A stretch of DNA of 64,000 bases from an uncultured Saprospiraceae bacterium (GTDB taxonomy: Bacteria; Bacteroidota; Bacteroidia; Chitinophagales; Saprospiraceae), in contig CALDEM010000001.1 of NCBI GenBank assembly GCA_937942435.1, positions 1-64,000 on the forward strand. The letters run 5' to 3'. Each line of letters starts with the position of its first letter. Position 1 is the stretch's first letter. This document shows, piece after piece, positions 36,645-45,318 of this stretch. The translations under genes and the position numbers were made by a program. Below the pieces are notes generated by a model. That model was not told the origin of the DNA. It saw nothing but the letters and a program-made list of their open reading frames with translations, and searched no databases.

Positions 36645-39600
36645 ATGAAGAAACTACTCATCCTATCCCTCATCATATGTGCAACGCTTTCACTAACGGC
36701 ACAAAGAGGAAAAAAGAAAAACAAAGACAAAAAGACTAACACCGAAGTAGTCAAAGACGAAGGGCTACTCAATTCTAAAAACCTTGCTGCTTTCAAATGG
36801 AGAGCTATCGGCCCTGCATTTGCTTCTGGTCGTATCGCTGACATCGCTATACATCCAGATCATGAGCACACATGGTATGTTGCCACTGGCTCAGGTGGTG
36901 TTTGGAAAACAAAAAACTCTGGGACTACTTGGGAGTCCATATTTGACGGCCAGTCCACTTATTCTACTGGATGTATCACTATCGATCCACATAACCCACA
37001 TCGCATCTGGTTAGGCACTGGGGAAAATGTGGGCGGTAGACACGTTGCCTGGGGTGACGGTATTTACCTAAGTGAAGATGATGGCAATACTTGGAAGAAC
37101 ATGGGGCTTACAGGCACCCAACACTTGTCCAAGATCATAGTACACCCAGAAGATCCTCGGACGGTTTGGGTTGCCGCTCAAGGACCACTTTGGAACAGCG
37201 GAGGCGAAAGAGGTTTATACATGACTACAGATGGCGGCGAGACATGGACGAGAACACTAGGCGATGACGAATGGACGGGTGTGACAGACATCGCAGTCGA
37301 TCCACGTGATCCAGATGTGATGTACGCTGCCGCTTGGCAACGTCACAGAACTGTTGCTGCTTATATGGGTGGAGGACCTAAGTCAGGTATCCATAAAAGT
37401 ACAGATGGTGGTAAGACATGGAGCAAGTTATCTAATGGTCTCCCTTCTGGAAATATGGGTAAAATAGGCATCGCTATCTCACCTCAAAAACCAGATATCG
37501 TTTATGCAGCTATAGAGCTCAATAGGACTAAAGGTGGTGTCTACAAGTCAACAGATCGTGGTGCTTCTTGGTCAAAGCAATCCGATGCGGTATCAGGTGC
37601 AACAGGTCCACACTACTATCAAGAATTATATGCATCGCCACATCAGTTTGACAAACTCTATCTCATGGATGTGAGAATACAAGTATCAGAGAACGGCGGA
37701 AAAAGTTTTAGCAGATTGCAAGAGCGCGATAAGCACTCTGATAATCATGCGATTGTATTTCGTGCAGACGATCCCGACTATCTGATGATCGGCACTGATG
37801 CAGGTATCTATGAGACTGTGGATGGTACTGACAATTGGAAATTTATCAACAACCTTCCGCTTACTCAATATTATAAAGTAGCGGTCGATGACCAAGAACC
37901 ATTCTACTATGTCTATGGAGGGACGCAAGACAATGGTTCTCATTCTGGCCCCAGTAGAACTGTAGAAAGAGAAGGTATCCGCAACGCCCACTGGTATAAG
38001 ACACTGGGCGCAGATGGACATCAATCTGCAACTGAGCCTGGCAATCCAGATATATTCTATGCTGAGACACAACAAGGTGGTATGCATCGTATAGATCGAT
38101 TGACAGGTGAGACGATCCTTATACAGCCACAAGCGGGCGAAGGAGAAGACTTTGAGAGGTTTAACTGGGATGCTCCGATAGTAGTCAGTCCTCATAATCC
38201 TGCACGATTATATTTTGCATCGCAGCGTGTATGGAGATCGGATGATAGAGGTGATAGCTGGACAGCCATCTCTGGTGACCTGACTAAAGATCAAGAGCGT
38301 ATCTCACTTCCGATCATGGGAAGAGTACAAAGTTGGGATAGTCCTTGGGATGTCGGAGCCATGTCTAATTATAACACCATCTCGTCATTGTCTGAGTCGC
38401 CAGTGCAGTCTGGGTTGATCTATGCAGGTACAGACGACGGTATCGTGCAAGTGACTGAAGATGGTGGTGCTACTTGGAGAAAGATATCCACCAGTGCGAT
38501 GCCGGGTGTTCCTGACAACGTATTTGTGAATGACATCCGAGCGGATCTACATGATGCCAACACCGTCTATGTAGCTATGGACAATCATAAAAACGGCGAC
38601 TTCAAGCCATACCTCATGAAGAGTACAGATCGAGGTCTGACTTGGCGCAGTGCATCCGACGGCTTTGAAGAGGGCAACTTGATCTGGCGTACCGTTCAGG
38701 ATCATGTATCACCTAATCTGATGTTTGCGGCTACAGAGCGCGGTGTATTTGTTTCTATGGATCGAGCTGATTCTTGGATGAAGTTGAGCAGTGGCTTACC
38801 TACGATATCACTTAGAGATATCACGATCCAGCGTCGAGAGAATGACCTCGTGGCAGCTTCCTTTGGTAGAGGGTTCTTTATCCTTGATGACTATAGCGCT
38901 CTACGGCAAATGTCGGCTGAAAGCATGAAAGAGATAGCGGCTTTGTATCCTGTAAAAGATGCGTTACAATTTAATCAGCGATCGCTAATTGGAAATCAAG
39001 GTGCTGCAATCTATCAGGCCAAAAACCCAGCATACGGAGCAGTGTTTACATACCACATCAACGATGAGATCGACAATATGAAAATGAGTCGCAAGAAGAA
39101 AGAAAAAGCACTTGCGAAGAATAATGAAGATGTACCATTTCCTGGTTGGGATGCGCTTCTTGCAGAAGGCGAAGAAGAAATGCCCAAGCTATGGTTTACA
39201 ATTACCGATAGTAATGGCAACATAGTCAATCGTATAAATGGAAAATATAAAAAGGGCGTCCACAGGATCAACTGGGATCTCTCCCAAACGTCTAAAAGAG
39301 GCATCAATCTGGGTGGCAGTCGCGGCGGCGGACAAAGAGGTCGATGGAACAGAGGATACGCTGTTGTCCCAGGTACATATACGGTGAGTATGAGCAAAGA
39401 GTATAAGGGGGAAGTAACCCAACTTGGTTCGCCACAGACATTTGAAGTGAAGTCGATCATAAAAGGTGCACTCCCAACACAATCTAAAGAAGATATACTT
39501 GCATTTAGAGCAGAGCTCGGTGAGATGTCAGGTGCTATGTCTGCGGTTAGTTATAATTTAAATCACGCCGAACAAAAACTTGGCGCCTTAGCTACAGCCC

Positions 39601-39956
39601 TAACAAGAACATCAGGTGATACAGGTTCTACATTATCTGATATCCGCAAGGCAGAACGAGAGCTCAAACAATTGAAGATAAAACTCAACGGCCATCCTAT
39701 AAAAGCTGAGATCGGAGAACGATCTAATCCGACGATGAGGTCAAGATTTGGCACTGCTAGTCGCGGAGCTAACTCTTCTTATGGCCCAACCAAGATGCAT
39801 CGCGAGCAGTTGGCAATCGCAAAGAAAGAGTTCAGTACCATTAAGTCGAAACTAACTACCCTAACGTCAAAAGTCAACAAAATAGAACAAGCACTTATAA
39901 AAATGGGTGCACCATATATACAAGGACAAGACATCCCAGAGATATCAGGTAATTAG
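36645..39956 (+). CDS. Sortilin/VPS10-type BNR beta-propeller protein, secreted
   Basis: 1,103 aa with a signal peptide (1-19). Many BNR/Asp-box repeats follow, for example S-G-G-V-W-K-T-K-N-S-G-T-T-W-E-S, S-E-D-D-G-N-T-W, T-T-D-G-G-E-T-W-T and S-T-D-R-G-L-T-W. Two propellers plus a C-terminal helical or sandwich region give the size typical of this Bacteroidota family (often labelled glycosyl hydrolase or VPS10 domain). There is no T9SS domain at the C-terminus, so it is probably periplasmic or surface-bound by other means. Enzymatic activity is not demonstrable; binding of a protein or glycan is equally likely. A strong terminator follows. Confidence 0.85.
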   Translation: MKKLLILSLIICATLSLTAQRGKKKNKDKKTNTEVVKDEGLLNSKNLAAFKWRAIGPAFASGRIADIAIHPDHEHTWYVATGSGGVWKTKNSGTTWESIFDGQSTYSTGCITIDPHNPHRIWLGTGENVGGRHVAWGDGIYLSEDDGNTWKNMGLTGTQHLSKIIVHPEDPRTVWVAAQGPLWNSGGERGLYMTTDGGETWTRTLGDDEWTGVTDIAVDPRDPDVMYAAAWQRHRTVAAYMGGGPKSGIHKSTDGGKTWSKLSNGLPSGNMGKIGIAISPQKPDIVYAAIELNRTKGGVYKSTDRGASWSKQSDAVSGATGPHYYQELYASPHQFDKLYLMDVRIQVSENGGKSFSRLQERDKHSDNHAIVFRADDPDYLMIGTDAGIYETVDGTDNWKFINNLPLTQYYKVAVDDQEPFYYVYGGTQDNGSHSGPSRTVEREGIRNAHWYKTLGADGHQSATEPGNPDIFYAETQQGGMHRIDRLTGETILIQPQAGEGEDFERFNWDAPIVVSPHNPARLYFASQRVWRSDDRGDSWTAISGDLTKDQERISLPIMGRVQSWDSPWDVGAMSNYNTISSLSESPVQSGLIYAGTDDGIVQVTEDGGATWRKISTSAMPGVPDNVFVNDIRADLHDANTVYVAMDNHKNGDFKPYLMKSTDRGLTWRSASDGFEEGNLIWRTVQDHVSPNLMFAATERGVFVSMDRADSWMKLSSGLPTISLRDITIQRRENDLVAASFGRGFFILDDYSALRQMSAESMKEIAALYPVKDALQFNQRSLIGNQGAAIYQAKNPAYGAVFTYHINDEIDNMKMSRKKKEKALAKNNEDVPFPGWDALLAEGEEEMPKLWFTITDSNGNIVNRINGKYKKGVHRINWDLSQTSKRGINLGGSRGGGQRGRWNRGYAVVPGTYTVSMSKEYKGEVTQLGSPQTFEVKSIIKGALPTQSKEDILAFRAELGEMSGAMSAVSYNLNHAEQKLGALATALTRTSGDTGSTLSDIRKAERELKQLKIKLNGHPIKAEIGERSNPTMRSRFGTASRGANSSYGPTKMHREQLAIAKKEFSTIKSKLTTLTSKVNKIEQALIKMGAPYIQGQDIPEISGN

Positions 39957-39981
39957 AACTATTCGATAATTAGAAAATAAG

Positions 39982-40006
39982 AAGGCCCTCTCGTAGGGCC
40001 TTTTTT
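39982..40006 (+). terminator. Rho-independent terminator after the sortilin-type gene
   Basis: GGCCCT (39984-39989), loop CTCGT, AGGGCC (39995-40000), with flanking AA/TT pairs and six T residues. It begins 26 bp past the stop at 39956. A copy of AATTAGAAA (39968-39976) lies between the stop and the stem. Confidence 0.93.
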
Positions 40007-40209
40007 ATGCTTGGTCATCTCGACCTGCCTTAAGTCATGTTGACCGCAGCGCAGAAATCTAAACCATGGCAGTCCATAATTATACTTAGCAATTAATTGC
40101 TACTACTCGTGCGAAAGCCTTCTCCGCTTCACTTCGTTTGTGATAGAGGGATCATACCAACTGAATGGATAAAAAAATTGGACAACATTAACACCTACGC
40201 ACATAAGAT

Positions 40210-41640
40210 TCAATGTACCCCTGCTTCTCTCAATCCCTTACCATCCATCTCCAACAACGCATCTCCTAATTCCAATCTCTTCTCATCTGCGATTGCATTT
40301 AGAGTAGCAACGACTTCTGGATGGTCATCATAGACATCAGTCGATTCGCTTCGGTCAGTTGCAAGGTTATAGAGCTCTGGCTTATCTAAAGTCATCCTCT
40401 CATAATCCATGGGTAAACCATCTTTGCCGCCTGATCTTCCATTGAGAGAATTATATGAGTGTGGAAAGTACATTTTCCAATCACCTTGCCTGATAGCCCA
40501 TAGCTCGTTCTTATTATAATAGTAGAAAAAGGCTTCGTGTGGGCTTTCTGTAATGTCTCCAGTCAAGACATCCCATACATCAAGTCCGTCGATAGGCAAT
40601 GATGGTAACTCAGCTCCTGTGAGACCAGCGATCGTTGGCATGATGTCTATGCTCATGACATGAGTTTCGACAGTGGTTCCTGAAGGCAAAGCCTTAGGAT
40701 ATTTTATAACAAAGGGCTCCTTAACGCCACCTTCCCAGTTAGTTCCTTTGCCTTCCCTTAAGGCTCCTGCTGAACCTCCATGATCCCCATAAGATAACCA
40801 AGGCCCATTATCAGATGTAAAGATGACAATGGTGTTGTCTGTAAGCCCATACTCCTCAAGTGCTTTTACAATCTCTCCTACTGACCAGTCTATCTCCATG
40901 ATTACATCGCCATACAAACCTCTTTCTGATTTGCCTCTAAATTGTTCTGATACAAAAAGAGGGACATGTGGCTGTGGATGTGGTACATACAAAAAGAATG
41001 GATTATCCTTATTTCTTTTTATAAAATCTACAGCTTTAAACGTCAAGTCTCTTGTAAGATTAGTTTGATCTTCTAGAGAATCAATCGGAGTATCTCCATT
41101 ATATAAAGGAAGGGGTGGAAAGTTGAACCACTTTCCTTGACTGGGATGATTAGGCCACATGTCATTAGAATATGGGATACCGTAAAACTCATCAAAGCCA
41201 TGCTTGAGTGGACTAAACACGCCCATATTACCCAAGTGCCACTTTCCAAAGATACCAGTAGCATATCCGATTGACTTTAGCATCTCTGCCATTGTAGTTT
41301 CAGATTGATTAAGGCCTGTTGGCGCCTTAGGCATCAAAGCTTGATGAACGCCTATACGATTGGGATAACAACCTGTGAGTAGAGCAGCTCTATATGCTGA
41401 ACAAACAGGTTGTGCTACTGAAAAGTCTGTCAGCTTGACACCTTCTTTTGCTAATTGATCTATATGAGGTGTCTTAATATCAGGTGATCCAAAACAGCCA
41501 AGATCTTGATAGCCTTGATCATCCGTAAATACGATAACCACATTAGGAGGAGCTTCATCAACGATGGCTTTCGAACAACTACTAACTATTGTCGAAATTA
41601 GAAAAGCAGAAAATAGAAAAATAGGGAAGCGTCGATTCAT
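40210..41640 (-). CDS. Sulfatase with C-S-A-Y-R maturation motif
   Basis: 476 aa, signal peptide/lipoprotein type (V-S-S-C near 19-22). N-V-V-I-V-F-T-D-D-Q-G-Y gives the metal-binding Asp pair (Asp40, Asp41). The active-site motif is Cys80-Ser-Ala-Tyr-Arg84, a C-x-A-x-R variant of the formylglycine motif C-x-P-x-R, followed by L-T-G. K-W-H-L-G (about 136-140) and F-T-S-D-N-G-P are further conserved blocks. It hydrolyses sulfate esters, likely on exported polysaccharides. Activation needs an FGE, and a lipoprotein FGE is in this window (17957-19141). The next gene on the strand is separated by one base, so the two are co-transcribed. Confidence 0.93.
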   Translation of the reverse strand: MNRRFPIFLFSAFLISTIVSSCSKAIVDEAPPNVVIVFTDDQGYQDLGCFGSPDIKTPHIDQLAKEGVKLTDFSVAQPVCSAYRAALLTGCYPNRIGVHQALMPKAPTGLNQSETTMAEMLKSIGYATGIFGKWHLGNMGVFSPLKHGFDEFYGIPYSNDMWPNHPSQGKWFNFPPLPLYNGDTPIDSLEDQTNLTRDLTFKAVDFIKRNKDNPFFLYVPHPQPHVPLFVSEQFRGKSERGLYGDVIMEIDWSVGEIVKALEEYGLTDNTIVIFTSDNGPWLSYGDHGGSAGALREGKGTNWEGGVKEPFVIKYPKALPSGTTVETHVMSIDIMPTIAGLTGAELPSLPIDGLDVWDVLTGDITESPHEAFFYYYNKNELWAIRQGDWKMYFPHSYNSLNGRSGGKDGLPMDYERMTLDKPELYNLATDRSESTDVYDDHPEVVATLNAIADEKRLELGDALLEMDGKGLREAGVH

Positions 41641-41641
41641 A

Positions 41642-42400
41642 CTAATCTACAGCGAAAGCTTTAGCAGGTAGAGACCATACTTCATAGATTGGTTTTCCTT
41701 TGCTACTCTTTCCGCTATGGTGCCAATCGCCATCTTGTAGACTATACTGAAATTCTAACGATGCCCCTACTCTACTACTGTCTCTTGAGAAGAACTCAAT
41801 ATTTTCTGTATACACCCCATCTACAGTGGTATATGTACCACCTCCAGTACCTTTAAACTCTTTTGTCTCGTCATTAAAAGCGATCCATTGAAATCTCGTG
41901 CCAGACAAAATCTTCATAGTCCTACGTGCACCAGGCTTTCTATGTGACAGTTCGCCATTGCGCTTACGACCGGTTATGAACCAAGCACCATGTAGATCTC
42001 CTGGAGAACCATCATCTATTCTTGACCAAGGAACGGCTGCCCCATCAATAAACATCTGATTGTCCTTAACCACAATTTGCTTTCTATCAGAGGTACCAAC
42101 CCTTTCCGGGTTCAAACTATTAAACTCAGTTTTTATGGTTACTTCCTTTCCATTTCTTGTCATAGCCCCTCCCCATGTTCCCACAAAAGATTTGCGCTCT
42201 GCACTAAACATTGAAGTACTTATAAAACCATTCGCAATAATACTCACCATACTCAATTGATTACCAACCGAATCGTAAGCGATTGAACGCCAAGCTCCAT
42301 CAATATCTGACTCAACAGATAGAGCGGAATCTTCTAATGATTTATATGTAAAAGAGGCCGTAATTAATAATACGCTGAACAAACCAAATAGAGCTCTCAT
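41642..42400 (-). CDS. Secreted protein with two lipocalin-like repeats
   Basis: 252 aa from the ATG at 42400, which opens a signal peptide (A-L-F-G-L-F-S-V-L-L); an in-frame ATG at 42433 is the alternative. Two similar halves (about 32-130 and 135-240) each begin D-I/L-x-G-A-W and contain paired segments G-T-W/G-G-G and S-R-V-G/E-R-V-G, suggesting a duplicated lipocalin-type barrel. I do not recognise a named family with certainty. It precedes the sulfatase in one transcription unit with a 1-bp gap, so a role in binding the sulfatase substrate or product is plausible (inference). Confidence 0.7.
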   Translation of the reverse strand: MRALFGLFSVLLITASFTYKSLEDSALSVESDIDGAWRSIAYDSVGNQLSMVSIIANGFISTSMFSAERKSFVGTWGGAMTRNGKEVTIKTEFNSLNPERVGTSDRKQIVVKDNQMFIDGAAVPWSRIDDGSPGDLHGAWFITGRKRNGELSHRKPGARRTMKILSGTRFQWIAFNDETKEFKGTGGGTYTTVDGVYTENIEFFSRDSSRVGASLEFQYSLQDGDWHHSGKSSKGKPIYEVWSLPAKAFAVD

Positions 42401-42540
42401 AATTATTGCTTTTAATCTTAACCAAGATAACAAGTTATAAGGAGATTCAAATCCAACTAATTCAATGACTAAGAATGAACCAATCTAAAGTTCAGTGGTC
42501 ATTTGCTAATTAGCTAATTCACAAATTAGCCCATTCCCTG

Positions 42541-42588
42541 ATTAGCACATTAACTCATTAGCACATTAACTCATTAGTACATTAATTC
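42541..42588. repeat. Three tandem 16-bp repeats
   Basis: Unit ATTAGCACATTAACTC at 42541-42556 and 42557-42572 (identical) and 42573-42588 with two changes. The last unit overlaps the stop codon of the DinB-like gene. Related fragments precede it (from about 42506). No stable hairpin results; slippage is the likely origin. Confidence 0.85.
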
Positions 42589-43223
42589 CCCCCTGCTGTA
42601 CCCATAAAGACATTGACGGTAGGATTGATAGGGTTACCAGAAGACCTTCGATAAGAAGTGATCTGTCCTACATGGTATATCGCATCGGTGATTGGACCAT
42701 TGATCATATGCCAAAAGTCAAATGATGACTTGTTTTCACCTCTTTGGAAAGTAACTTTATATCCTTCAACTTCTTTATCGCTACTTGCTTTAAGCAAGTC
42801 ACTAGCTTTTTTGAAGTTTAACAAAGTCTGCTTTCTTTTTCCTTCCCATGTTTCAGGTGCGGGATTTCCTGGGCGCATATTGGCTTTACCCATTGGTGCA
42901 TTGACGATCGTCTCTGATAATCCATAAAGATGTGTTAGCACATCTTGAGTCGATCTATTATCCCCTCCTGGATCATAGGTCATATCTTCTTCTCTTAATC
43001 CTTCTGTTGCCCAGTAATATCTAAATCCAAGTGCATCAATGAGACGACCCAAAGCTGTTCCCGTTGTATATGTCTCTGGATATTCTGGTATAGAAGCATA
43101 AGGTAGTACTGCTTCTTCCATTTTAGCTTTCATTTCTTTCGCTCCTTCTTCCATATTCTGACTTGTAGCACATGATGCCAACAACAATAAAAAGCCAATA
43201 ACTCCAATTAATCGATATAACAT
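42582..43223 (-). CDS. DinB-like lipoprotein
   Basis: 213 aa, lipoprotein signal (L-L-L-A-S-C). The helical body has G-R-L-I-D-A-L-G-F-R-Y-Y-W-A, a His in L-T-H-L-Y-G-L and another in A-I-Y-H-V-G-Q-I-T-S-Y-R-R, the spacing seen in DinB/YfiT-type four-helix metal-binding proteins. Such proteins are usually cytoplasmic thiol-dependent enzymes, so lipid anchoring is noteworthy. The stop overlaps the 16-bp repeat array. Function unknown. Confidence 0.65.
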   Translation of the reverse strand: MLYRLIGVIGFLLLLASCATSQNMEEGAKEMKAKMEEAVLPYASIPEYPETYTTGTALGRLIDALGFRYYWATEGLREEDMTYDPGGDNRSTQDVLTHLYGLSETIVNAPMGKANMRPGNPAPETWEGKRKQTLLNFKKASDLLKASSDKEVEGYKVTFQRGENKSSFDFWHMINGPITDAIYHVGQITSYRRSSGNPINPTVNVFMGTAGGN

Positions 43224-43309
43224 TATAATCTTTGATTTTATAGAGACGCAAGTTAGCTCAATTTGTAAATACTAACACCTCTAAAAGGCTTAAGCTATTC
43301 TTAAAGACA

Positions 43310-44188
43310 TTAGGATTTGATAATCTTCACGATTGGGTTAAATGCCTTAGAAGCCACCATTACCTTATCACCTATCTTCAATGGACCAACCTCATCTCTG
43401 GAGCCTATGACCTTAACAAAATCACTACCGATCAAGATAGATATGATTAACAAAAAGTCTTGCTCAACAATAGTAACCACCTCTCCAGTAAATTGAAACT
43501 TACCACTCACCTCATGATTAGCAAAGATATCTTGCGGTTTCCCAAGCTTTGTAACCTTACCATCATCTATCACAATAGTCAGATCTGACATCTTGTATAT
43601 CTCAGCTATATCATGACTCACCATAATCGTGGTCAGGCCAAATAACACATGTGCTTCTAACACATAATCTTGGAGCTTCACTCGCATCCCTCTGTCTAAG
43701 GCAGCAAAGGGTTCATCCAAAAGAAGTAGTCTTGGTTTTTGAACTAATGCTCTTGCTAAGGCGACACGTTGTTTTTGGCCTCCTGATAATGTCTTAGGAT
43801 AAGCATCTTTCAGCTTGACTAGGTCCATAATATCCAGAAGTTTTTGGACCACTGACGAGTCATCACCTTTCCTCAGTGCATACGTCAACTGTTCTTTTAC
43901 ATCCATATTAGGGAACAAGGTATAATCCTGAAATACAAAGCCTACATTTCTCTTTTGAGGAGATACGTTGATAGACTGCGCCATATCAAACCAGATTATA
44001 TTATTGACTTGGATAGTACCCTTATCCGGTGTCATTAGTCCTGCCAACATTCTAAGAATAGAAGTTTTACCAGCTCCTGAGCGACCATAAATGGATGTAA
44101 AAGAGCCGACCTGAACGTCCAACTTGACATCAAGTTGTAGCGGTCCATTAGCTCCGTTGAGTTCTTTCTGTAGATCTATCTGCATCAT
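43310..44188 (-). CDS. modC: Molybdate ABC transporter ATP-binding protein
   Basis: 292 aa. Walker A G-R-S-G-A-G-K-T (35-42), signature L-S-G-G-Q (134-138), Walker B L-L-L-L-D-E-P (154-160) and switch His192. The C-terminal ~70 residues form a TOBE/MOP-type domain as in ModC. It powers molybdate (or tungstate) import with the ModB permease. The start overlaps the modB stop by 4 bp (ATGA), so the two are translationally coupled. Confidence 0.93.
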   Translation of the reverse strand: MMQIDLQKELNGANGPLQLDVKLDVQVGSFTSIYGRSGAGKTSILRMLAGLMTPDKGTIQVNNIIWFDMAQSINVSPQKRNVGFVFQDYTLFPNMDVKEQLTYALRKGDDSSVVQKLLDIMDLVKLKDAYPKTLSGGQKQRVALARALVQKPRLLLLDEPFAALDRGMRVKLQDYVLEAHVLFGLTTIMVSHDIAEIYKMSDLTIVIDDGKVTKLGKPQDIFANHEVSGKFQFTGEVVTIVEQDFLLIISILIGSDFVKVIGSRDEVGPLKIGDKVMVASKAFNPIVKIIKS

Positions 44189-44856
44189 CCCCAGAATCTT
44201 TTTATATAGCCTCCATTAAAGAGATATACTGCCAATAGAATAGAAAATGTAACAACAAATAACACCAACGAATAAGCATTAGCTGCTGCATAATTGAGCG
44301 CCTCGACTTCATCGTAGATGGCTATAGAGGCAACTTTAGTCTTTCCAGGGATATTACCTCCGATCATAAGGACAACTCCAAACTCTCCTATCGTATGAGC
44401 AAATGCCAAGACGATGCCAGACAATAGAGAAGGCTTGATATTGGGCAACAATACTTTTAACAATGTCTCACTTTTAGACTTACCTAAGACATATGAAGCT
44501 TCTTTTAATCCTTCTGACAAATTAGATAACCCTGACTGTATCGGATGCACCATAAATGGCAAACTATAAATCACAGATGCAAATACTAATCCTTCAAATG
44601 AAAAAATCAAATTAAGACCAATGGACTCATCCAGCCAATTGCCAAAAGCATTAGATGGACTAAAGGCCACCAAAAGATAAAAGCCCAATACAGTTGGTGG
44701 CAACACAAGCGGCATAGACACCAGCGTTTCTATAATCGGCTTTAGTTTAGACTTAGAATATGCCAACCAATTAGCAAGTGGTATCGAGATTATAAAAAGT
44801 ACAATCGTTGTAACAACTGACAGCTTGAGGGTTAATATGAGCGGCGTCCAGTCCAT
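44185..44856 (-). CDS. modB: Molybdate ABC transporter permease
   Basis: 223 aa with about five transmembrane helices. The permease coupling (EAA) loop is A-S-Y-V-L-G-K-S-K-S-E-T (about 140-151). L-P-L-V-L-P-P-T-V-L-G-F-Y-L-L in the second helix region is characteristic of ModB. It forms the inner-membrane channel with ModC. Coupled by ATGA overlaps to both neighbours. Confidence 0.93.
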   Translation of the reverse strand: MDWTPLILTLKLSVVTTIVLFIISIPLANWLAYSKSKLKPIIETLVSMPLVLPPTVLGFYLLVAFSPSNAFGNWLDESIGLNLIFSFEGLVFASVIYSLPFMVHPIQSGLSNLSEGLKEASYVLGKSKSETLLKVLLPNIKPSLLSGIVLAFAHTIGEFGVVLMIGGNIPGKTKVASIAIYDEVEALNYAAANAYSLVLFVVTFSILLAVYLFNGGYIKRFWG

Positions 44857-45284
44857 CAGGGTGCAACTTCAGTTTTATCTTCGGTTATAGGAGAAAGCAT
44901 CACTTCATTGGTTTTAACCATAGCTTGCACTTCACTACCGACAACGAGGCTCATCGCTTTCACTGCGTTAGTGGTTATGATAGAAGCTACGTCCCCTATG
45001 GCACTTTGTATAGTTACTTTAGTTAGCAATGTTCCATTTTCTAATTTGGCAACCTTCCCATTTATCTTGTTTCTCAGACTGATATGTCCTTGTACTTCTT
45101 TGCCGAGGACTACTTCTGTTTCTTTGAAGATCACATTAACTGGCGACCTTTCTTTTAAGTAAGGTTTGCTATCAGGTGTATCAATTATAATAGCAGAAAA
45201 GTGTTGCCCCTTTACATCAACATGAACGATAGACAAAGCACCGTCAGACTCAACTCGAATGATAGCACCTTGATATTTGTTCAT
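44856..45284 (-). CDS. Molybdate-binding di-MOP (TOBE) protein, molbindin-like
   Basis: 142 aa made of two TOBE/MOP domains. The second is clear (about 68-134: L-R-N-K-I-N-G-K-V-A-K-L-E-N-G; V-T-I-Q-S-A-I-G-D-V-A-S-I-I-T-T-N-A-V). The first is more diverged (about 3-62). Such molbindins store or buffer molybdate in the cytoplasm and may regulate uptake. It is the first gene of the three-gene mod operon and its ATGA overlap fixes the modB start. No ModE DNA-binding helix-turn-helix is present. Confidence 0.88.
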   Translation of the reverse strand: MNKYQGAIIRVESDGALSIVHVDVKGQHFSAIIIDTPDSKPYLKERSPVNVIFKETEVVLGKEVQGHISLRNKINGKVAKLENGTLLTKVTIQSAIGDVASIITTNAVKAMSLVVGSEVQAMVKTNEVMLSPITEDKTEVAP

Positions 45285-45318
45285 GTTATTATTATAAAAG
45301 CTTTATGAAATATCGACC

